A stretch of 64,000 nucleotides of DNA from Cephalotus follicularis (taxonomy: Eukaryota > Streptophyta > Magnoliopsida > Oxalidales > Cephalotaceae): assembly GCA_001972305.1 (NCBI GenBank), contig BDDD01001605.1, positions 1-64,000 of the forward strand. The letters are read 5' to 3'. How positions within the stretch are numbered: position 1 is the first letter of the stretch; the number at the start of each line of letters is the position of its first letter. Positions 33,108 to 44,940 of this stretch are shown here, piece after piece. The position numbers and the translations under genes were made by a program. The notes below the pieces were generated by a model. That model was not told where the DNA came from, did no database searches, and saw only the letters and a list, made by a program, of their open reading frames with translations.

Positions 33108-35452
33108 CTAAGCTATGGGAGGAGCATCAAGAAAAGGTTCATCCTGCGGAGGAGGGGGAACAAAAGACCCAGTTGGAGGAGGTTGAGGAGTCACAAGGTC
33201 CGAGGTGGGAGCCAGTGAAGACGAGGCCATGGCAGGATCATCAGAGGCAGGCAAAAATCCCAGTTCCTCTTCCTTAACTCCTTGGCCAGCACCCCCTTCC
33301 AAGGCCTCCTCGGCCCTTACTTCCTCGACTTAGTACCCATCAAGATAGTTGTCAAAAGCCTTAGCAACTGAGCAGTAGGCGACCTCGTCCAAGGGAACCT
33401 CTGGATGCAAAGTCTTGACCCAATTCCTGCAAGTGTAGAACCCCCGACGATAGTATTCGGCAGATTCCTTGACGACCTCATCGCCAAAGGCCTCAGAAGC
33501 TTTGAAGTCCTCCACGGAGGCTTCCATCAAGCTGTGGAACTCGTCCGAGGACTGCAACTCTGCCAGGGCATCCTCCACTGCCTTTGCCCTAACTCCTCAT
33601 GCTTCTTGATGGACTGCTCATGCTTTTGCTGCAGAGTCCGGTACTGATCGCTAACCTTGGAGAGGTCCTTTATCAATTGGTCCTTCTCCAGGACAACTTT
33701 GTTCCTTTCTTCAATAGCAGACTCCTGGGCCTTGAGGACTTCCTCAAGTTGAGCTCTGGCCACCCGAGAAGTCTCCATCTCCACCATCAGCTCCTCCCTC
33801 ACCTTGTCATACCTCTCCAAAATGATCGAGAAGTTCTCGACCAAGAGGTGATGGTCATTCAGAGCCTGGAAAGAAAACTGGATTGAGAACAGGAAACACA
33901 TAAGAATGTAAAGCACGTAGGTAGAGGAACACCCTTTACCTCAAAATGGCTCCGCAGAGAGTTATGGATTAAGTCCTTGTTGGACCAATCCTTCCTCTCC
34001 TTCAGCTCGTCTGGGAAGAGGCAGAGAGAGCTAAGGGCGAATGGCACCCCTTCTGTATCCAGTATGGAGGAGCCATTCCCAACCCCCTCTAGCTCTTCAA
34101 TCATTTTCTCCACATCTCGTGGAGGAGGCAAGATGATAGGGATGTTTGAGGTCCGGCCGAGAACAGAATCCAACTCGGTCTCAGACATATATTTCCCCTT
34201 CTTGCTTGGGGGACGAGGAGGACAGCCAGAGGAACGCCCACCAGCAGGACACTTGGATCCTTTCTCCTTGGCTGTAGCTGCAGCTTTCTTCATTTGTTTG
34301 GCCCCCTCGGCGGCGGCCTATGCCCTCTGCTTGGCCCCCTCGGCAGCAGTCTTCTCCTTCTACTTGGCTGCTTCCGCAGCAGCCTTCTGCTTATTTGCTT
34401 CGGCAGAGGAAGGCTTGGTGATCTTGGTGGCAATAAAAAGAGCATCAAATCCTCTTCGAGAAGCCATTGCTGCATAAAAAGAGGGTAAGAAAGTCAGTAA
34501 TCCAAAATTGAACCAGAAGAAATACGAAGACAGAAAGACGGAGGAGACGAAAGCTTATACAGTTTTCCCCCATCTCTTGGGGCATGGATTCATCTGGGGA
34601 TCCCCCACCCCCTGAGGCTTCCTCAACCTCTAGTGAGTATGATCCTTGGATGGGAACCACACTCAGCCCGACTCGGAGTAGACACTCCTCGACCACGGTA
34701 GAGTTCAACTCCTTGGGCTCCAAATGCAAGAGTTTGTCGAAGGCAATGTTCTCGGCCGTTGTCAATAGGGGTCTCCTGTTGAGGCGTGTAGTTTCCATGG
34801 AATCACACCAGACAGGGGGGGTGAACCCCTCAAAGTTCTTTATGAGGAAGTATCTCCTCCTCAAATTCTTGATGGATTGGGTAGGTTTTACAAGAAGTTT
34901 CTTTATGCCAGGACGCAACTTGAAGAAATAGCCATGTTTTCCTGGCGAGGACGAGATGACGTGGAAATGTTTAAACAATCCCACTGTGGCGGTCACCTCG
35001 GACTCCAGACATCTAACTAAGAAACCTATGATGAAACTCCAAGATTGGGGTTGGAGAAGAGAAGGGTGAAGATTTAACGTCTCCAAGACCGAGAGGGCAA
35101 AAGAGGGTACTAGGATCCTCAGACCGTGAGAGAGAGCACCTTCGAAGACAGCGAAGAGGCCCTCTCTACTCTCCGTGACCATCCGAGGATCCGAGGGGAG
35201 ACTAAATCTCAACCCATGAGGGAAATTGTACTTGCGAGAGAGTGCAAGCACCTCATTGCGAGAAAGAGTGCTAACACCAAAGCAATCAGGGGCAGGGGTG
35301 TCAGCTTCAGTAACGGGAACAGCGGGTTCACCCACCGCAGCCCCCAGGCTACCTTCAGAGGAAAGGGGACTCTCGGCGGGGGGAACCACCATGGCCAGGG
35401 GTTCGACCTCTAAGGGAGGAGAAGCCCTAGCAGTTTGTTTAGTTCTGGCCAT
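33108..35452 (-). pseudogene. G3 antisense gene with histone H3-like N-terminus
   Basis: Three exons on the minus strand: 35452-34561, 34469-33940 and 33865-33108, GT-AG introns at the same places as in G2. The protein starts MARTKQTAR, the same nine residues that start histone H3, then ASPPLEVEPLAMVVP. Residues about 75-230 hold the gypsy-type transposon domain (SREGLFAVFEGALSHG, LLQPQSWSFIIGFLVR, RRYFLIKNFEGFTPPVWC). Exon 2 is Lys/Ala-rich with KQMKKAAA-type repeats and a basic PPSKKGK stretch. Exon 3 is a coiled coil with a Pro-rich tail. Broken by two TAG codons in exon 2 (within about 34315-34365), a frameshift near 33595 and a TAA near 33333. TATA box at 35653-35661. Role unknown; the H3 resemblance is an observation, mimicry is inference. 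Confidence 0.75.
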
Positions 35453-35652
35453 CTATTTGGGCAAGAAAAGAGAAGAAGAAAGGGAAGACACAAAATTCAA
35501 CTTAGAGTGACGAGAAACAAGCAGCTTACAAAAATCTTAGGCGAAAAAGTTGCAGGAGGATGAAGTTTGAAGGCACTGAAGATCTCAGGAGCTCTCAAAG
35601 GTATTGAAGGGAAGTTGGAAGGTGTAAAAGGTTTGCTCAGTGAAGTAGGGCT

Positions 35653-35661
35653 CCTTTTATA
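35653..35661 (-). promoter_or_regulatory. TATA box of the G3 antisense gene
   Basis: Minus strand TATAAAAGG, about 200 bp upstream of the antisense ATG and about 400 bp from the 3' LTR. Confidence 0.6.
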
Positions 35662-36044
35662 GGCCATGGCTTGGATCCTGGCCCTCCATCTAGCATAGAT
35701 CCAATGGTTGAGAAGTGAACCGACATATTGGGCGCGGGAGACGAAGAGACAAAGGCGGGAAACGCTCTGCTTATGCCAGGTGTAAGTTGTGTTCAATACG
35801 CTACTTAATTGTAATGATTTGGGCCCGTGACACGAGGCCCGTTAGATGGCACAGATGCAGACAAAGAGGCAGACTTCGATCCTCTGCCAAGGCACATTCA
35901 GCTTTGTGCAGAGGATCGTCCAAAGCAATACTTTCGATCTCGGCTCGCTCGCGAACGGGAAAGCTAGCAGGAAGCTCTGCAGAGAAGTTTGGCCTGAGCC
36001 ACGGCTCTCAACTCTGATCCTCCTCCTCTGACCAAGGCAAGAGA

Positions 36045-36064
36045 AGAAGGACCAGGGGGGCATA
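36045..36064 (+). other. G3 polypurine tract
   Basis: AGAAGGACCAGGGGGGCATA directly before the 3' LTR. Confidence 0.75.
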
Positions 36065-36938
36065 TGATATGGGCAAAAATCGAATTAAACCAAAAACGAC
36101 ACGTGTCCTCTACAGACACAGCCAAGTGTCCAAGAGTTTCGAAGTTCGTACGAACTTTAGTCAGAGGAAGCTTATTAACTACAAAAACAGTAACATGTGA
36201 AGAATTCCTCCTCGGCATAGGTGGCGAGGAGCCACCTTGTGGTTGCTATGGAAAGACTACTCTCCTCGGCATAAGGGCCGAGAACCCCCTCTGTAGCATC
36301 AGTGCCGAGAACCTCCTCGGCTACATAGCAAAAGACCACCCACCTCAGGCACAACTCTATGGAGAAACTTTAGACGTTGAAGACCTTGAAGCAAGGGGCT
36401 GACTACCTCAGTAGCATCACTACGGTTCACCTCCTTGGCAGCCCTGTTGCATAGGATCTCCCCCTCATTTATGGAATAAGGCCATGAAGTCAGCCTAAAT
36501 TCTAGGGATCCTTCTCTTCCTATATGAAAAGATAAGATATGATAAACATCATAGGAGGAAAGTAGCGACAAGTCAGGTGGAGATAAGGGAAATCCCGAGA
36601 TCCTCGGCATTTCCTTAGGGGACAGCTATAACCTCCGCCTTTTACGCCGAGACAGTTACTAACCAGCCCTATAAATACAAGAATCAATCAAATATCTCAG
36701 GTCAGCCATTTTCACTCTCAAAAGAACCTTGTTTTCACTGTGCAAAGGCCTAACTTGAGCGTCGGAGTATCCCCGGGAGAACAACCTCCTGGACCTTCAA
36801 CGTATTTGTTCCTCTGTGTAGGGAAAGCTTTAACAGCCATCTATTACCTTCTCCTCGGAGCATTGTTGCAGCGTTTCCTTAAACAAATCAAGCCCTTACA
36901 CGTGGGGTACTGTTGAGGAAAGGATTTTTGCATCAACA
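36065..36938 (+). repeat. G3 3' LTR
   Basis: 874 bp, TGATATGGGC...GCATCAACA. Same hairpin and G-box as the 5' LTR. Confidence 0.95.
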
Positions 36939-37110
36939 GTTATATAAAAAGAAATTGTGATCCTATATAATAGCGAATAATGGTTTATATATATATAGTC
37001 TCATAATTAATCAAGGTCCCACAATGCTTCCACGTTCCAATAACGCACAAAATTTACAACACAAAATATTAGATTTGTTGTAGTTTGGATTGTAAACCTT
37101 ATTTTCTTAT

Positions 37111-38029
37111 TGAAATGGGAAAAATTGAATCATATTGAGGACGACACGTGTCCTCTGCAGACATTGCCAAGTGCATAAGGGAGTTAAAGCCTACATAGAT
37201 ACAAGACAGAGGAAGGCAGAGGACCTCACCAGAAGTCTTTGAAGTCAACACGGATATTGGTCAGAGGAGACTTAACAAGCCCTGGAAGGAAGAGTAGACA
37301 GACATCATCCTCGGCATCAGTGCCGAGGAAGTCACCATTAATGATACTGTGAAATCGACCCTCCTCGGCATAAATGCCGAGGACCTCTTCCTCAGCAGTT
37401 TAGTAGAGGATCAGCTATATCAGGCACCAACCTAGGGAGAAGCCATGGAACTTGAAGATCTTGCAGAGGGAGAGAAGCGAGAGACCCATTACCTCGGCAG
37501 CAGAAACACAATTCTCTCCCTCGGAGGCAGCTGTATTGCAGAGGACCTACATCTCATCTATGGAATGAGGTCTCATAATCAGTCTAAATATCCGGGATCT
37601 GCCTTCATCCAAATATGAAAGATAAGATACAGTTAGTTACCTACAAAGAAAGTAGCAACGAATCAGGTGGAGATAAGGGAAATGACCGACATCCTTGGCA
37701 TTTCCTTAGGGAATACACATCACTTCTGCATTTCACGCTCAGACAGTTACAAACCAGCCTTATAAATACAAGAATGAAACACATATCAAAGGTCAGCCAT
37801 TTTTACTCTCTAAAGAACCTTGTTTCCGCTGTGCAAAGGCCTAACTTGAGCGTCGGAGTGTCCCCGGGAGAACAACCTCCTGGACCTTCAACGTATTTGT
37901 TCCTCTGTGCAGGGAAAGCATAAACAGCCATCTACCGCCCTCTCCTCGAAGCATTAGAGCAGCGTTTCCTTAAACAAATAGAGCCCTTACACGTGGGGTA
38001 CTATTGAGGAAAGGATTTCTGCATAAACA
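37111..38029 (+). repeat. G4 5' LTR
   Basis: 919 bp. G-box GACACGTGTC 37143-37152. Two hairpins with identical stems and different loops: CCTCGGCA-TCAG-TGCCGAGG (37309-37328) and CCTCGGCA-TAAA-TGCCGAGG (37363-37382). TATAAATA 37761-37768. Confidence 0.95.
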
Positions 38030-38031
38030 GT

Positions 38032-38048
38032 TGGCGCCGTCTATGGGA
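38032..38048 (+). other. G4 primer binding site
   Basis: TGGCGCCGTCTATGGGA, two bases after the LTR. Confidence 0.75.
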
Positions 38049-38074
38049 AACGCAGCAAAAAGTCATCAACAACC

Positions 38075-41000
38075 ATGCCTCCGAGGAAGAACAAGAACCA
38101 GGTTGGAGCCACAGGTAGCCAACAACAGGAGATCGCAGCTCCTCACCTAGAAGCCGTCCAAGCACCGGCCGAAGAACAAGCTCCCGTCACAGGGGAGCAG
38201 CTTAATCAACTCCTCCAGGGAATGGAGCGAATCACTGATCTGTTATTCACAATGTTAGTCAACCAGCAGCAGCAAGCCAGACCCGTCCAGCAAGTGGTCC
38301 GAGGAGTTTCTGGTCCCAGCAGACCAGAGGTGGGGATATGGCACCCACGAGGTGCCAGGCGAAACCGGTTGAGGGGAAACGAACCTCCCCTTAGGCGGTC
38401 AAGGGACAACATTCCCCTGGGAAGGAGACCTGAGATCCATGCATCTTAGAGGGCAGAGGCCTTGACTGCCAGGGATCACCCCAACCATCCCAGGAGGGCG
38501 CGTACTCAGCGCCAGGCCATGGACGTCGATCCTCGGCAGGAAGCCAGGGGAGCAGAGAAGGCGCAAGTGCTCTCCAATGCTCCGCACAGAGCTGGAACAG
38601 TGCGAGGAAGCAGGGTTGACCCCCCAGCCTCAGCAGCTGGAGGATCACGTGTTTCTAGCAGGGCTAGGAACATAGAGGATGTGGAGCAAGCAGTGGACAG
38701 AAGGCTTGCAGAATTGGAAAGAAGGTTGCGAGGAGTGGAACAACATAGGGGGCATCTATCCGAGGTGTGAAACATTAGTGTCCACCCCTTCACGTCCGAG
38801 ATCATGGCAGAGCAAGTTCCCAGTGGGTTTCGATACCCAAGCCTTGATAAGTACGATGGGTCCACGAACCCCATCCAACATGTACGCTCTTACATTCAAG
38901 CAATGTGGATGTACCTGGCCTCGGACGCTATGCTGTGCAAAGGATTCCCAGTGACCTTGACTGGAGATGCCCAGTCATGGTATTTCACCTTGACAAAGAA
39001 CTCGGTGGAGAACTTCGATCAGTTTACGGAACTGTTCGTAACAAAGTTTCTCAACAACACCACGCAGAGGAGGAACTCTACCCACTTGATCAATATGGTG
39101 CAGGCCAAAGATGAGTCGCTGAGGGATTACCTCACCAGATTCAACAGGGAATCTCTCCCGGTGAAGGATTTGGAGCCATCCTTTGCACTGGCAGCTTTGA
39201 ACAGCGGGCTAAGGAACAACTCATCCTTCACCTCCTCTCTCTTGAAGAGGCCCGCAGAAGACATGGCAGACCTACTAAAGGAAGCAAAGAGATATATCAA
39301 TGCCGAGGAAGAGATGGCAACCAGGAAGCAAAAGACCCCCTGGTCTGGCCATCAGGAGGAGAAACAGGAGCATTCACGAAATGCTCCCGAGAGGAAAGAG
39401 AAGAGGAATGAGAGGTCAGACCTATCCAAGGAAGACCTCAGACATAAACTCTCAAGACGTGAGGGTTCATCCAGGGGAGGGGCACCAGTCCCATCTTACA
39501 ACACTTTTGCCCCCCTCTTGGACACACGTACCAGGATACTTGCTGTGGAGCAAGACAAAGTCCCTTTCCAGTGGCCTGAGAAGTTGAGGTCCCCGGCAGA
39601 GAACAGAAACGTTGAGAAATACTGTCGGTACCATCGTGACCACGGGCATGATACAGAGGAGTGCAGGCAGCTGAAAAATCAGATTGAGGACCTGATTAGA
39701 AAGGGACATCTGCGCAAGTACGTAGATAGAGATGCTCCCCAAGGAAGGAGGGAGCAGAGAAGAGAAGAGGCTCCTTGGAAACAAGAGGAGCAGCAGCAGC
39801 AGCAACCCAGAGGTGTCATCCACACCATCTCTGGGGGGGTCGCATCTGGGGGCGACCACAAAAATACAAGAAATGCCTATGAGAGACAGTCCCTTGCTGT
39901 GCAACAAGTCCCTCACAGCAAAAGGCTCAAAACTGGTGGAGACGAGGAGGTAATAACCTTCTCGGAGGCGGACTATGAGGGAGTTCGTCTCCCTCACGAT
40001 GAAGAGGATCCTTATTGACAGTGGCAGCTCGGCCGATATCCTATACAAACACGTATTTGATTAGCTAAGGATACCAGCAGACCAGCTAAAGCCCGTAAAG
40101 ACCCCACTGGTCGGCTTTGTAGGCGAGACGATCCATCCTCTAGGATCTATCAACCTGTCCATGGTTGCAGGCACGGCCCCACGCCAGACTCAGGTAGATT
40201 TGACATTCTTGGTGGTGGACACACCCAGCCCTTACAATGCTATAGTGGGGCGGCCAGGTCTGAACTTTTTGGAGGCTATAGTGTCTACGAGACACTTATT
40301 GATGAAGTTCCTAACAAGGTTTAGCGTGGGGGAGGTCAGAGGATACCAACAGGCAGTAAGGCAATGCTACAAAATAGCCATCTCAGACAAGGGGAAGGAC
40401 AAGGCGCTCCCCATAGCAAACATGGAGCTCAGAGGAGACATGGAGCCAGAGCGTCCACAGCCTATTGAGGATGTGCTCCACGTGCCCATGGAAGAGGGCA
40501 GCAATGAGAAAGTGTTCCAAGTTGGCTTGCAACTTGGAGAGTCGGAGAAGGGGGAATTAATAACATTCCTCTGAGATAATAAAGATGTTTTCGCCTGGTC
40601 GGCAGAGGAGGTCCCTGGGATCAGCCCAGACGTAATGGTTCACAAACTAAGTGTGGACCCAGCCAGGTCCCCGACCAGACAAAAGAAGAGGAACTTTACC
40701 CCAGAGAGGCAGCAGGCGATAGCAGAGGAGGTGAGCAAGCTATTGCAGGCAAGTTTCATAAGAGAAGTGCACTACTCAGACTGACTGGCGAATCCCGTGC
40801 TAGTTAAAAAAGCCAATGGAAAATGGAGGATGTGCATAGACTTCACAGACCTCAACAAAGCTTGCCCAAAGGATTACTTCCCTCTCCCAAAGATAGACCA
40901 GCTGGTAGATGCAACCTCGGGTTACAGAATATTAAGCTTCTTGGACGCTTACTCGGGATATAATCAAATTCCCATGTACAATCTTGATGAGAACAAGACA

Positions 41001-43684
41001 GCGTTCATAACGGACCGAGGAATGTATTGCTACAGGGTTATGCCCTTTGGCTTGAATAATGCAGGGGCCACCTACCAGTGTCTGGTGAACAAAATCTTTG
41101 AGCCTCAAATTGGGAAAAACATGAAGGTCTACATCGACGACATGCTCATCAAGACCCCGGCCAGGAGCCCCCACATAAAAGACTTGGAGGAGACGTTTGA
41201 GGTGTTGAGGAGGTATAATATGAAACTCAATCCGTCCAAGTGCACATTTGGGGTCACCTCGGGAAAGTTCCTCGGGCTCATGGTCTCTAGCAGAGGGATA
41301 GAGGCCAACCTAGAGAAGATCTCGGCAATTCAAAGCATGAGGCCACCTCAAACCATCAGGGATGTCCAACAATTAAATGGGAAGATTACAGCCCTGAGCA
41401 GGTTTGTGTCAAAGTCAGCAGAGAAGTGCCTCCCTTTCTTCAAAATACTTAGAGATCCCAAGGGATTCTCTTGGTCAGACAACTGTCAAGCAGTCTTCGA
41501 CAAGTTGAAGGAATACCTGGCTTCCCCACCTCTAATCTCGAAACCCAAGGATGGGGAAGACTAGTATTTGTACCTTGCGGCCACCTCGGGCGCAGTGAGT
41601 GCAGTGCTAGTCAGAGAAGAGGAGAAAGTTCAGAAGCCCGTATACTACGTAAGCAAGGCTCTGAATGATGCCGAGGGGAGGTACCCAGAGGTGGAGAAGT
41701 ATGCCTATGCTTTGATCATCTCGACCAGGAAATTGAGGCCATATTTCCAAGCCCATACAATCAAGGTTCCAACTGACAAACCACTCAAACAAGTTCTTGC
41801 CAATCCTGACACCTCGAGCAGGTTAATTAAGTGGTCAGTCAAACTAGGCGAGTATGATGTGAAGTTCGAAGCCAGACCAGCAATTAAATCACAGGTACTG
41901 GCCGACTTCGTTGGAGACAATACACCTACGGAGTGTATGGAGGAGACGCTTCCGAGAACGAGAAGGGATGTAGAAATTGTCAGTGGATGGATCTTCCTGC
42001 CTCACTGGCAGTGGGGCAGGGTTAGTATTGACGAGTCCAGATGGTTGGATGTTGGAGTATGCTCTGAGATTTAAGTTTAAAGCTACAAATAACGAAGCTG
42101 AGTGGGAAGCTCTGATAGCTGGACTGACGATTGCAAAGCACTTGGAGGTGCAAAAGATAGAAGCCTCCAGCGATTCCCAGCTAGTGGTTGGTTTGGCAAA
42201 TGGGGAGTATGAAGTCAGAGAAGACCTTATGATAAAATACTTAACCCATTTTCAGGGCATAAAGTCAGCATTCGAAATTCTAAGGATTGTGAAAGTACCC
42301 AGGGCAGAGAATGTCCGAGCAGACCAGTTATCAAAACTAGGCACGGCAGAGGAGTTGGAGAAAAATCAAACCGTGCTAGTAGACTACTTGGACAGACCCA
42401 CCATATCTGAAGTAGACGTGATGGACATAGATGTACCACAGGAGCCAAACTGGATGACTCCTTTTATCAATTGGCTGAGGAACGGGATCCTGCCAGAGGA
42501 CCCCGTGGAGGCGAGGAAGTTGGTCTACAGAGCAAATAGATTCCAGTTCCGAGATGGGATCCTCTACAAAAGATCTTTCTCATTTCCTTGGCTGAGGTGT
42601 CTGAACCCCTCGGAGGCCGATTATGCTCTAAGGGAGGTCCATGAAGGAATTTGTGGTAACCACACAGGGGGCAGGACACTGTCTCACAAGCTGTTGAGGT
42701 AAGGCTACTACTGGCCAACCATGCATCAAGATGCTATAGACCTGGTAAGGAAGTGTGACAAATGTCAGAGGAACGCAAACATAAGCAGAAGACCTTCTCA
42801 ACCTCTGACGTCCATCACGGCCCCATGGCCCTTTGCACAATGGGGAATGGACTTCATCGGACCACTACCCATGGCTTCAGGTCAGAGGAAGTTTCTCATT
42901 GTAGCAGTGGATTACTTTACCAAGTGGGTGGAAGCAGAACCCCTAGCCACAATTACTGAGAAGAACACGGAGAGCTTCGTATGGAAGTCAATCATTTGTA
43001 GATTTGGAGTCTTGAGGACAATCGTCTCAGACAATGGTAAACAGTTTGACTGTCAAGCCTTCCGTGATTTTTACAAGGAGTGGAGGATAGAGCATAGGCT
43101 TGCCTCAGTAGCCTACCCCCAAAGTAATGGTCAAGCCGAGGTGATCAACAGAGAAATCATCGGGCTTGAAGAAGCGCTTAGAAGACAGCAAAGGAAGATG
43201 AACAGAGGAGCTCCCCAGTGTACTATGGGCATATAGAACCACTCCTCGGACAACAACTGGTGAGTCCCCATACAGCCTTTGTTTTGGAGCTAAAGCCATG
43301 ATACCGGTGGAGATGGGAGTACAATCACCAAGAGTTGTACACTTTACTGAAGACAACAACGAAGAAGGACTAAGGTGCCTCCTCGACCTAGTGGAAGAGC
43401 TCAGGGACAAGGCTGCGATTAGAGTTGCAGCCTACCAGCAGAGGGTAAGCCGTTACTATAACAAAAGGGTAAGCCCCAGACCACTAAGACAAGGAGATTT
43501 AGTCCTACGCAACTCAGCTGTTGCAGATCCTACCGGTACCAGAGGAAAGCTAGCCCCTGCCTGGGAAGGGCCATACAAAATCAAAAGGGTCATCCGCCTA
43601 GGAACTTTCAAACATGAAACTTTGGGGGGTAGGGAGATTGCCAGAGCTTGCAATGCCGAGCATCTGAGGAAGTACTATCAATGA
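38075..43684 (+). pseudogene. G4 gag-pro-pol polyprotein
   Basis: MPPRKNKNQ start to the HLRKYYQ end. Same domain order as G2: Gag with CHHC knuckle (CRYHRDHGHDTEEC), protease, RT (CIDFTDLNKACPKDY, YIDDM), two RNase H domains and integrase. Damage that I can place: nonsense codons at 38447, 38768, 40062, 40572, near 40782, 41562 and 42700; a 41-bp deletion near 40000 just before the protease active site; 2-bp deletions near 41950 and 43160. Three frames are therefore used along its length. The 41-bp deletion has 'GA' at both breakpoints. It cannot encode a full polyprotein. Confidence 0.93.
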
Positions 43685-44940
43685 TTGCAATATGTCTTGA
43701 ATGAAGTTGAATTTTTTCAAAATTTGTGTTCAATATTTCCAAGTTTGCAAGGGACCGGAGGTCCAATGTTCATGTCCTCAAACCTCTAAACAGCCACCGA
43801 TCAGCTACCTCAGTTTTTACGTTAAGCATCTCGGACCATGCCCCCAAGGGGGCACCTAGAGATCCAAAGCTTCCTAAGTCTTACGAAGACTAACCCTCAA
43901 AAGGAAAACCAACACAAGCCAAGGTCTCAAACAGACCAAGGTAACAGGCATCCGAGAAAGCATTCAAGGATGCACCCACAGAAGCCTCCTTCCGAGGAGC
44001 ATATGAAAGCCTCCTTCCGAGGAGCATACAGAAGCCTCCTTCCGAGGAGCATATGAAAGCCTCCTTCCGAGAAGCATACAAGAGCCTCCTTCCGAAGAGC
44101 ATCTAGACGCCCAAGGGCACACTAAAAGCCTCCTTCTGAGGAGCCCACAAAAGACTCCTTCCGAGGAGCGCACCCAAAAACTTCCAAGGAAGCACTAAGA
44201 CTCCTCAGGGAGAAAACTCTGGTCGGCAACACCATAGGAACTTGTCCAACCAGACCTAAAGTCGAGACTTGAAAGGTGAATCCATGGGAACTCGCAACGA
44301 TCAAGCTCGTCGGACTGAACACTTTGATACAAGTGTCCCTATGAGGACTGCAAGCTCAGCCGACCTGTCCTAAAACCTAATAGGTCAGACGATTTTCTCC
44401 TCGGCAAACCCATAGGAACTTGTCCGAGCAGACCAAGAACTCAACCTATGAGTACAAAAATTTCTGGAAGACTAAATTATAATTACTTAAGCACCTTTGA
44501 AGTAAAGTGTCCTACGAGGACTGCCAAGTTAAAGGGATCTCGTCTACAAAGAGTTAACGGTTTGAGCTAATTTAAAATTCCTAAGGGAATTATCAATATA
44601 TGTATGCACACGAAGCTCAAACACACAACATAAGGGACCAACCGAAGGTAAAATCCGAGAATACAAAAGGTTGTTTATTGATATCTTTGATAAGTTAAAA
44701 CACTTTGGAGGTAGTGTCTGCTTCTACGAGAAGCCAGAGGTCCCAGTGAATGCAAAATTCCCAAGGGGATTGTGAACATACATGCCAAGTGCAAACACCT
44801 CAAGCATAATGTAAAAAATAAAGACAGAGATCCAAAAATGCAAAAAGTCTTATTTATTCACAAATTGAAGATTACAAATACAAGAAAGGGAAGATTATTA
44901 TTACAAGGCAAAAAAGAAGAAAAAAGCTAGCCTACAAAGA
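43685..44940. other. G4 spacer between integrase and antisense gene
   Basis: Non-coding, with the longest minisatellite of the family (43984-44172) and the antisense poly(A) signal on the minus strand (44853-44858). Confidence 0.7.
43984..44172. repeat. G4 minisatellite, about 25-bp units
   Basis: About seven units of GCCTCCTTCCGAGGAGCATA type with a short variable tail; four are consecutive and near identical, one has an 18-bp extra piece. Confidence 0.87.

Larger units (their letters stand above)
24368..36938 (+). mobile_element. G3: full-length Tat-like Ty3/gypsy element with nested solo LTR
   Basis: 12.57 kb, plus orientation, TSD GTTAT (24363-24367 and 36939-36943). Includes a 939-bp solo LTR in pol. 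Order: LTR, PBS, gag-pol, spacer with minisatellite, antisense gene (minus strand), PPT, LTR. Confidence 0.96.

Noticed and set aside
33977-34477. Ser/Ala-rich ORF on the plus strand over G3 antisense exon 2
   Set aside because: It mirrors the Lys/Ala-rich exon 2 coding on the minus strand; equivalent shadows occur in G4 and G5.
43984-44172. CRISPR-like array of short direct repeats
   Set aside because: Units are contiguous with tiny variable tails and no unique spacers, and the DNA is plant nuclear; it is a minisatellite.
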